From Novosphingobium colocasiae (GTDB taxonomy: Bacteria; Pseudomonadota; Alphaproteobacteria; Sphingomonadales; Sphingomonadaceae), in contig NZ_BMZA01000010.1 in assembly GCF_014652555.1 (NCBI RefSeq), positions 1 through 64,000 of the forward strand: 64,000 nt of DNA, in the 5' to 3' direction. The notes under the pieces were generated by a model. That model was not told where the DNA came from. It did not search any database and worked only from the letters and a program-made list of their open reading frames with translations. Each line of letters starts with the position of its first letter. The stretch's first letter is position 1. The translations under genes were made by a program, and so were the position numbers. Positions 58,582-64,000 of the stretch are shown piece after piece.

Positions 58582-59949
58582 ATGGCTTCCCGCGCCGATA
58601 ACATCGCCAGCACGCTCAGCCTGGCGAATTTCTCCAAAGCTACCGAACTGAAGAACCGGATCTGGTTCACGATCGGCGCGCTGATCGTGTTCCGCTTCCT
58701 CAGCTTCGTGCCGCTGCCGGGCGTCAACCCGCTCATCCTGCAGTCGCTTTACAGCAAGACGCAAGGCGGCATCCTCGATCTGTTCAACACGTTCTCGGGC
58801 GGCAGCCTTGAGCGTATGAGCCTCATCGCGCTCGGCGTGATGCCCTACATCACCGCCTCGATCGTCGTGCAGCTTGCGGCATCGCTGCATCCGGCGCTGA
58901 TGGCGCTGAAGAAGGAAGGCGAGGCGGGGCGCAAGAAGCTCAACCAGTATACCCGTTACGGGGCCGTCTTCCTCTGTGCGCTGCAGGGCTACTTCCTGGC
59001 TGTGAGCCTGGAGGCCTACGGCGCGTCGACCGGCATGCAGGCGGTGGTTGATCCCGGTATCATGTTCCGCGTCGGCGCGGTGATCAGCCTGGTCGGCGGC
59101 ACCATGTTCCTGCTGTGGCTGGGTGAACAGATCACCTCGCGCGGGATCGGCAACGGCGTTTCGCTGATCATCATGGCCGGCATCGTCGCGCAAATGCCCA
59201 AGTTCGCCAGCAACCTGGGTCAGGCCTATAGCGCCGGCGATACCGGGTCCGTGCTCATCATCACGCTGATCGTGCTGGTGGTGGCGCTGATCCTGATGAT
59301 CTGCTTCATGGAACGCGCTCAGCGCCGGTTGCTGATCCAGTATCCCAAGCGCGCGACCCAGCGTGGCATGATGCAGGCCGATCGCTCGCACCTGCCGCTC
59401 AAGATGAACACCGCCGGCGTCATCCCGCCGATCTTCGCCAGCTCGCTGCTGCTGCTGCCGCTGACGATCACCCAGTTCGCCGGCAAGTCGCTTTCGCCGG
59501 AATCGACGATGGGCAAGGTCGTCGTCTCGCTCAACCAGTATCTGGGCCACGGCAAGCCGCTGTACATGCTGCTTTATGCCGCCGGCATCATCTTCTTCAG
59601 CTTCTTCTACACCGCGGTCGTCTTTAACCCGGACGAGACGGCGGAGAATCTCAAGAAGAACGGCGGCTTCATTCCCGGCATCCGTCCCGGCAAGAACACG
59701 TCCACCTATCTCGATTACGTGCTGACCCGGGTGACGGTGATCGGCGCGGCCTATCTGACGATCGTATGCTGCCTGCCGGAATACTTTCTGTCGCTGACCG
59801 GGCTGCCGCTGCTGTTCATGGGCGGCACCAGCCTGCTGATCGTGGTCAACGTGACCGTGGATACCATCACCCAGATTCAGTCGCATCTGCTGGCGCACCA
59901 GTACGGCGACCTTATCAAGAAAGCCAAACTCAAAGGGCGCATCCGCTGA
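58582..59949 (+). CDS. secY: Preprotein translocase subunit SecY
   Basis: Channel subunit of the Sec translocon in the inner membrane. The 455 residues have ten hydrophobic segments, with FRFLSFVPLPGVNP, SLIALGVMPYITASIVVQL, EGEAGRKKLNQYTRYG and the cytoplasmic loop RGMMQADRSHLPLKMNTAGV. Length and topology are normal. adk follows by 42 bp. Confidence 0.97.
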   Translation: MASRADNIASTLSLANFSKATELKNRIWFTIGALIVFRFLSFVPLPGVNPLILQSLYSKTQGGILDLFNTFSGGSLERMSLIALGVMPYITASIVVQLAASLHPALMALKKEGEAGRKKLNQYTRYGAVFLCALQGYFLAVSLEAYGASTGMQAVVDPGIMFRVGAVISLVGGTMFLLWLGEQITSRGIGNGVSLIIMAGIVAQMPKFASNLGQAYSAGDTGSVLIITLIVLVVALILMICFMERAQRRLLIQYPKRATQRGMMQADRSHLPLKMNTAGVIPPIFASSLLLLPLTITQFAGKSLSPESTMGKVVVSLNQYLGHGKPLYMLLYAAGIIFFSFFYTAVVFNPDETAENLKKNGGFIPGIRPGKNTSTYLDYVLTRVTVIGAAYLTIVCCLPEYFLSLTGLPLLFMGGTSLLIVVNVTVDTITQIQSHLLAHQYGDLIKKAKLKGRIR

Positions 59950-59991
59950 CAGGGGCGTGAGGCACCTTTTCGCATCGAGAGGATACAGGGC

Positions 59992-60639
59992 GTGAACATC
60001 ATTCTTCTGGGCCCCCCGGGGGCGGGCAAGGGAACCCAGGCACAGCGTCTGGTCGAACGGCACGGCATGCGCCAGCTTTCGACCGGCGACATGCTGCGTG
60101 CCGCCGTCAAGGCCGGCACGCCGACGGGGCTGGAAGCCAAGGCCGTGATGGAACGTGGCGAGCTGGTTTCGGACGCGATCGTCTCGGCGCTGATCGGCGA
60201 CGAGCTGGACGCGATGGGGGCCGATACCGGTGCCATCTTCGACGGCTATCCCCGCACCGAGGCGCAAGCCCGTTCACTGGATGAAATCCTGGCCGCGCGC
60301 GGCCGCAAGCTGGATCATGTGATCGAGCTGGGCGTAGACGAGGACGCGCTGGTGGAGCGGATCACCGGCCGCTACACATGCGCCACGTGCGGCAAGGGCT
60401 ATCACGATACGTTCGAACAGCCCAAGGTTCCCGGCACCTGCGACAAGTGCGGCGGCACCGAATTCAAGCGCCGCCCTGATGATAACGCTGAAACCGTGCG
60501 CACCCGCATGGCCGAATATCGCGCCAAGACTGCCCCGATCCTGCCGTTCTACGAAGCGCAGGGGATCGTCAGCAAGGTCGATGGCATGGCCGAGATGGAC
60601 GCTGTGACCGACGCGCTCGAAAGCATTCTCGCCAACTGA
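59992..60639 (+). CDS. adk: Adenylate kinase, zinc-lid form
   Basis: Balances adenine nucleotides in the cytoplasm. The 215 residues from GTG 59992 have the P-loop LLGPPGAGKGTQAQRL, FDGYPRTEAQA and the lid ITGRYTCATCGKGYH...GTCDKCGG; the four lid Cys suggest a structural zinc site. GAGAGGA lies upstream of the GTG. The secY-adk pair is a common spc-operon arrangement. Confidence 0.97.
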   Translation: MNIILLGPPGAGKGTQAQRLVERHGMRQLSTGDMLRAAVKAGTPTGLEAKAVMERGELVSDAIVSALIGDELDAMGADTGAIFDGYPRTEAQARSLDEILAARGRKLDHVIELGVDEDALVERITGRYTCATCGKGYHDTFEQPKVPGTCDKCGGTEFKRRPDDNAETVRTRMAEYRAKTAPILPFYEAQGIVSKVDGMAEMDAVTDALESILAN

Positions 60640-60672
60640 TCGCGCGACCGCGCCCATGGAGCCCGTGCACAG

Positions 60673-61449
60673 ATGACCAAGGAAGCATTCCCGGCCATCC
60701 GCTGGGCTCTCGCGATCGCCGGGGCAGCGGCTCTTTCCTTCACGGCGGGGCCGGCGGCAGCGAAAGTGGCGCAGGTTTCGGACAGCGGGTTCGTGATCCA
60801 GCATGCGCAAATGGTAGCCGCCAGCCCGGCCGAGGTGTGGCAGTTGCTGCTTCGCCCGGCCAAGTGGTGGGACAGTGATCACACCTGGTCCGGCGATGCC
60901 GCCAATCTCACGATCGACCCGCGCGCAGGCGGCTGTTTCTGCGAATTGCTGCCCAGCAAGGATTCCCCGCGCGCCGCACCGCGCGGCACGGTCGAACACA
61001 TGCGGGTCGTCTACGTCGAGGAGCCCCGGGTGCTGCGGATGGTCGGCGCACTAGGGCCGCTTCAGGGCGATGCCGTCACCGGCACTCTTACATTCCAGCT
61101 CAAGCCGGCCGAAAAGGGCACGGCAATCATGATGGAATATGTCGTGGGCGGATTTCTGCGGGTGCCGATGGCGCAGATGTCCGGCGGTGTCGATGGCGTG
61201 CTGGCCCAGCAGCTTGCCGGTCTGGTCGCCAGGCTGGGTGGGGCGGTGGCGATCGATGCGCCGGCGAAGGGCAAGGGCAAGGCGAAGTCCGCGCCGGCTG
61301 CAGAACCCGCTGCCGAAGCGCCGGTGGGGGAGGCACCCGTGCCCGATCTGTTCGATCTTCCCGCCGAGAATGCCCCGGCTGATGCGCCCGATGGCGAGCC
61401 GACCGAGCAGCCGGTACAGGGCAATCCCAACCTGCCGTCAGGGCGCTGA
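60673..61449 (+). CDS. SRPBCC-like exported protein
   Basis: The 258-residue protein has a signal peptide (about residues 10-30, cut near AAAKV) and a START/SRPBCC-type ligand-binding domain (about residues 38-195: ASPAEVWQLLLRPAKWWDSD, GGCFCELLPS, GTLTFQLKPAEKGTAIMMEY). The tail is Ala/Pro/Glu-rich with a KGKGKAK stretch. It is probably periplasmic and binds a hydrophobic ligand, by analogy with the fold. Its position between adk and rpsM is unusual for a ribosomal operon. 33 bp after adk, so probably co-transcribed with it. Confidence 0.72.
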   Translation: MTKEAFPAIRWALAIAGAAALSFTAGPAAAKVAQVSDSGFVIQHAQMVAASPAEVWQLLLRPAKWWDSDHTWSGDAANLTIDPRAGGCFCELLPSKDSPRAAPRGTVEHMRVVYVEEPRVLRMVGALGPLQGDAVTGTLTFQLKPAEKGTAIMMEYVVGGFLRVPMAQMSGGVDGVLAQQLAGLVARLGGAVAIDAPAKGKGKAKSAPAAEPAAEAPVGEAPVPDLFDLPAENAPADAPDGEPTEQPVQGNPNLPSGR

Positions 61450-61793
61450 TCGCCGCCGAAACCGCCCTGAACAACAGCGCTTTCGAACGCCGCGCTTTCC
61501 TGTTATAGTGCTGTGACGGGCAGCGATTGCCCGTTTCCGGTTTCCGCCCTGGAAAACCATGTCGCGTCGCGTGGGCGTCGTTGACAGGGCTTGCGAATCG
61601 TTCTAAGCGCGCCCTTCACCCGATGGAACAAAGGTAAGTCCGGATTGCTGTGGCGATGTTAACGCCGGCGGCCGGGCTTTTTGCCATTTCGTTTTGTCGG
61701 GGGGCGTCCGGGACAATGGGCCAAGGCCCGCCGGGCGGTAAAGCGTTGAGATAGGGTGGCTTTCTGCCGTCCCTGTGGAGCATGGAGAATTAA
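61450..61793. other. Leader region of the rpsM-rpoA unit
   Basis: This 344-bp non-coding gap contains the candidate promoter at 61581-61609, a short GC stem followed by ctttttgcc near 61665-61685, and a GC-rich stretch before rpsM. It may hold a leader structure for ribosomal protein control. No gene is seen. Confidence 0.5.
61581..61609 (+). promoter_or_regulatory. Candidate promoter for rpsM-rpsK-rpoA
   Basis: TTGACA (61581-61586) matches the -35 consensus exactly, followed by a 17-bp spacer and a weak TAAGCG (61604-61609). It is 185 bp before rpsM, in the long gap after the SRPBCC-like gene. Confidence 0.5.
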
Positions 61794-62162
61794 GTGGCTC
61801 GTATTGCCGGGGTAAACCTCCCCACCAACAAGCGCGTGATTATCGCGCTGACCTATATTCACGGTATCGGCCGTACCAAGGCCCTCGAAATTGCAGACAA
61901 GCTGGGCATCGACCACAGCCGTCGCGTTCAGGACCTCTCGGACGCCGAAGTGCTGCAGATCCGCGAAACGATCGACGCCGATCTCGTTGTGGAAGGTGAC
62001 CTGCGTCGCCAGACCGCGATGAACATCAAGCGCCTGATGGACCTCGCCTGCTACCGTGGCCTGCGTCACCGCAAGGGCCTTCCGGTTCGCGGCCAGCGCA
62101 CGCACACCAATGCGCGCACCCGCAAGGGTAAGGCCAAGCCGATCGCCGGCAAGAAGAAGTAA
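61794..62162 (+). CDS. rpsM: 30S ribosomal protein S13
   Basis: Small-subunit head protein in the intersubunit bridge. The 122 residues start with GTG and include [38 protein letters not shown] and [20 protein letters not shown]. First gene of the alpha unit. Confidence 0.98.
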   Translation: MARIAGVNLPTNKRVIIALTYIHGIGRTKALEIADKLGIDHSRRVQDLSDAEVLQIRETIDADLVVEGDLRRQTAMNIKRLMDLACYRGLRHRKGLPVRGQRTHTNARTRKGKAKPIAGKKK

Positions 62163-62229
62163 GCCGTTCCGGGCCGCAACGCCGGCCCATCGGCTTTGAC
62201 GCAAGCTATAGCGACAGGATACACAGATC

Positions 62230-62619
62230 ATGGCACGCGAACCTCAGCGCATTAAGCGCCGCGAGCGCAAGAACATCACCAGCGGCATCGCGCATGTGAA
62301 CGCCAGCTTCAACAACACCATGGTGACCATCACCGACGCCCAGGGCAATGCGATAAGCTGGTCGTCCGCGGGCATGATGGGCTTCAAGGGCAGCCGCAAG
62401 TCGACCCCGTATGCTGCGCAGGTCGCGGCTGACGATGCCGGCAAGAAGGCCGCCGAACATGGCGTCCGCACGCTGGAAGTCGAAGTCAAGGGCCCGGGTT
62501 CGGGCCGTGAGAGCGCGCTGCGCGCCCTCCAGGCGGTCGGTTTCACCATCACGTCCATCCGCGACGTGACGCCGATCCCGCACAACGGCGTTCGCCCGTC
62601 CAAGCGTCGCCGCGTCTGA
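62230..62619 (+). CDS. rpsK: 30S ribosomal protein S11
   Basis: Platform protein of the small subunit. The 129 residues include [40 protein letters not shown] and [12 protein letters not shown] at the end. 67 bp after rpsM. Confidence 0.98.
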   Translation: MAREPQRIKRRERKNITSGIAHVNASFNNTMVTITDAQGNAISWSSAGMMGFKGSRKSTPYAAQVAADDAGKKAAEHGVRTLEVEVKGPGSGRESALRALQAVGFTITSIRDVTPIPHNGVRPSKRRRV

Positions 62620-62723
62620 TCGTGCCTGCCGGACGGTGAACCGGTCACCGTCCGTTTTCGGATCGCCCTCGCGCCTTTCCACCAGGCGCCGGGGGTCACC
62701 GCCATCACTCCCAGGGGAAGTCC

Positions 62724-63791
62724 ATGACTGTCAACATCAAGAACTGGCAGGAACTCAAGAAGCCCAACAGCCTTGAGGTCAAGCCGGGACCAGACCCCAA
62801 GCTCAAGGCGACGTTTGTCGCCGAACCTCTTGAGCGCGGCTTCGGCCTGACGCTCGGCAACGCGCTGCGTCGCGTGCTGCTGTCCTCGCTGCAGGGCGCG
62901 GCGATCACATCGATCAAGATCGAGAACGTGCTGCATGAATTCAGTTCGCTGAGCGGTGTTCGCGAAGACGTGACCGACATCGTGCTGAACGTGAAGCAGA
63001 TTGCGCTGCGTATGCAGGGCGAAGGCCCCAAGCGCCTGCAACTGTCCGCGACCGGCCCGGCCGAAGTCAAGGCCGGCGATATTGCCGTCACTGGCGACAT
63101 TGAGGTCATGAACAAGGGTCTGGTGATCTGCCACCTCGACGAGGGTGCGACGCTCAACATGGAGCTGACCGCCGACACCGGCAAGGGCTATGTCCCCGCC
63201 GTGTCGAACCGTCCGGTCGATGCGCCGATCGGCCTGATCCCGGTCGATTCGCTCTACTCGCCGGTGCGCCAGGTGTCGTACAAGGTTGAAAACGCCCGCG
63301 TCGGCCAGGAACTGGACTACGACAAGCTGAGCCTGACCGTCGAGACCGACGGCACGGTGACCCCGGAAGACGCGGTGGCTTATGCCGCCCGCATCCTCCA
63401 GGACCAGCTCAGCCTGTTCGTCCACTTCGAGGACATCGCTCCGGTTGGCACCTCGCCGATGCTGGGCATGGCTTCGAGCGGGTCGGCTGCGCCGGAAGAG
63501 AGCGATACCAACCAGCTCAACCGTTACCTCCTCAAGAAGGTGGACGAGCTGGAGCTGTCGGTGCGTTCGGCCAACTGCCTCAAGAACGACAACATCATCT
63601 ACATCGGCGATCTGGTCCAGAAGACCGAAGCCGAGATGCTGCGCACGCCGAATTTCGGCCGCAAGTCGCTCAACGAGATCAAGGAAGTCCTCTCGTCGAT
63701 GGGCCTGCGCCTCGGCATGGACATCCCGGGCTGGCCGCCCGAGAACATCGAAGAGATGGCCAAGAAGCTCGAACAGGAACTTCTGGGCTGA
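62724..63791 (+). CDS. rpoA: RNA polymerase subunit alpha
   Basis: Scaffold for polymerase assembly and target of activators. The 355 residues have the N-terminal dimer domain ([33 protein letters not shown]) and the C-terminal DNA-binding domain ([40 protein letters not shown]). AGGGGAAG precedes the ATG. A palindromic repeat separates it from rplQ. Confidence 0.98.
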   Translation: MTVNIKNWQELKKPNSLEVKPGPDPKLKATFVAEPLERGFGLTLGNALRRVLLSSLQGAAITSIKIENVLHEFSSLSGVREDVTDIVLNVKQIALRMQGEGPKRLQLSATGPAEVKAGDIAVTGDIEVMNKGLVICHLDEGATLNMELTADTGKGYVPAVSNRPVDAPIGLIPVDSLYSPVRQVSYKVENARVGQELDYDKLSLTVETDGTVTPEDAVAYAARILQDQLSLFVHFEDIAPVGTSPMLGMASSGSAAPEESDTNQLNRYLLKKVDELELSVRSANCLKNDNIIYIGDLVQKTEAEMLRTPNFGRKSLNEIKEVLSSMGLRLGMDIPGWPPENIEEMAKKLEQELLG

Positions 63792-63810
63792 TCGCTTGAA
63801 GTAATACTTC

Positions 63811-63896
63811 GTCATTCCCGCGAAGGCGGGAAGCCATCTCCCGATCCGTCCAGTGTCGGTCGATAGGAGATGGGTCCCCGCTTTCGCGGGGATGAC
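63811..63896. repeat. Palindromic repeat between rpoA and rplQ
   Basis: Arms gtcattcccgcgaaggcggg (63811-63830) and ccccgctttcgcggggatgac-type sequence ending at 63896 are near-perfect inverted copies, with an inner ccatctcc/ggagatgg pair. This form of element is common between genes in many proteobacteria (recalled). It separates two genes normally joined. Confidence 0.85.
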
Positions 63897-63984
63897 GGGG
63901 CAATGAGATGGGCAGGTGGCCCCCGCAAGCGTCACCAGGATCGGGGTACCTCACACGGCCCCCCTACGAACGGAGAACGGAAAA

Positions 63985-64000
63985 ATGCGTCACAAACACG
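63985..64000 (+). CDS. rplQ: 50S ribosomal protein L17 (start only)
   Basis: The window ends after the ATG and four further codons, MRHKH, the invariant start of L17, preceded by GGAGAACGG. Its place after rpoA is the normal one. The rest is outside the window. Confidence 0.85.

Overview
The window is a GC-rich chromosomal segment from an alphaproteobacterium, most likely a member of the Sphingomonadaceae (Novosphingobium/Sphingomonas-like). This rests on the S10-spc-alpha gene order, a ribosomal protein S5 with a Gly/Arg-rich N-terminal extension, the style of the exopolysaccharide and type I secretion genes, and the palindromic repeats. The genus is inferred; no rRNA or other marker confirms it.

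Layout. (1) 1-9687: a truncated RelE-like toxin at the edge, then a tight glycogen operon glgP-glgB-glgC-glgA-glgX. (2) 9914-10603: a phytanoyl-CoA dioxygenase-like gene. (3) 10948-36671: an exopolysaccharide and secretion region. On the minus strand lie a priming sugar-phosphate transferase and a probable operon reading polysaccharide export lipoprotein, outer-membrane beta-barrel, SleB-type cell wall hydrolase, TolC-like channel, PrsD-like ABC transporter, PrsE-like adaptor, plus a small RTX protein. On the plus strand lie a pyruvyl transferase, two acyltransferases, an RTX-GH16 glycanase, a Wzy/ligase-like protein and two glycosyltransferases. A second, Sec-type GH16 enzyme is on the minus strand. 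No Wzx flippase or Wzc kinase is visible, so the pathway must be completed elsewhere. Inside this region, 30.0-33.3 kb is an accessory patch holding a duplicated leader, a free-standing EF-Tu domain III protein, an HTH protein and small ORFs. (4) 36693-40458: an accessory block with an HTH protein, a RES/Xre toxin-antitoxin pair between 77-bp direct repeats, a DUF559 protein among repeats, and an AT-richer HNH-type gene. (5) 40903-64000: the str-S10-spc-alpha superoperon, rpsL to the start of rplQ.

The superoperon is interrupted several times: a perfect 33-bp-arm hairpin between rpsL and rpsG; an HNH gene and an antisense methyltransferase between tuf and rpsJ; a structured spacer between rpsJ and rplC; a terminator and an ankyrin-type lipoprotein gene between rpmD and rplO; a terminator-like hairpin before secY; an SRPBCC-like gene between adk and rpsM; and a palindromic repeat between rpoA and rplQ.

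Functionally, glgC-glgA-glgB make glycogen and glgP-glgX degrade it. The secretion genes form a PrsDE/TolC exporter with two RTX proteins as plausible substrates, one a GH16 glycanase, resembling the rhizobial PrsDE-ExsH arrangement in which a type I system secretes the enzyme that trims the cell's own exopolysaccharide. The most distinctive observations are the repeat-flanked toxin-antitoxin cassette, the orphan EF-Tu domain III gene with its duplicated leader, palindromic repeats read in frame inside several proteins, and the interruptions of the ribosomal operon.
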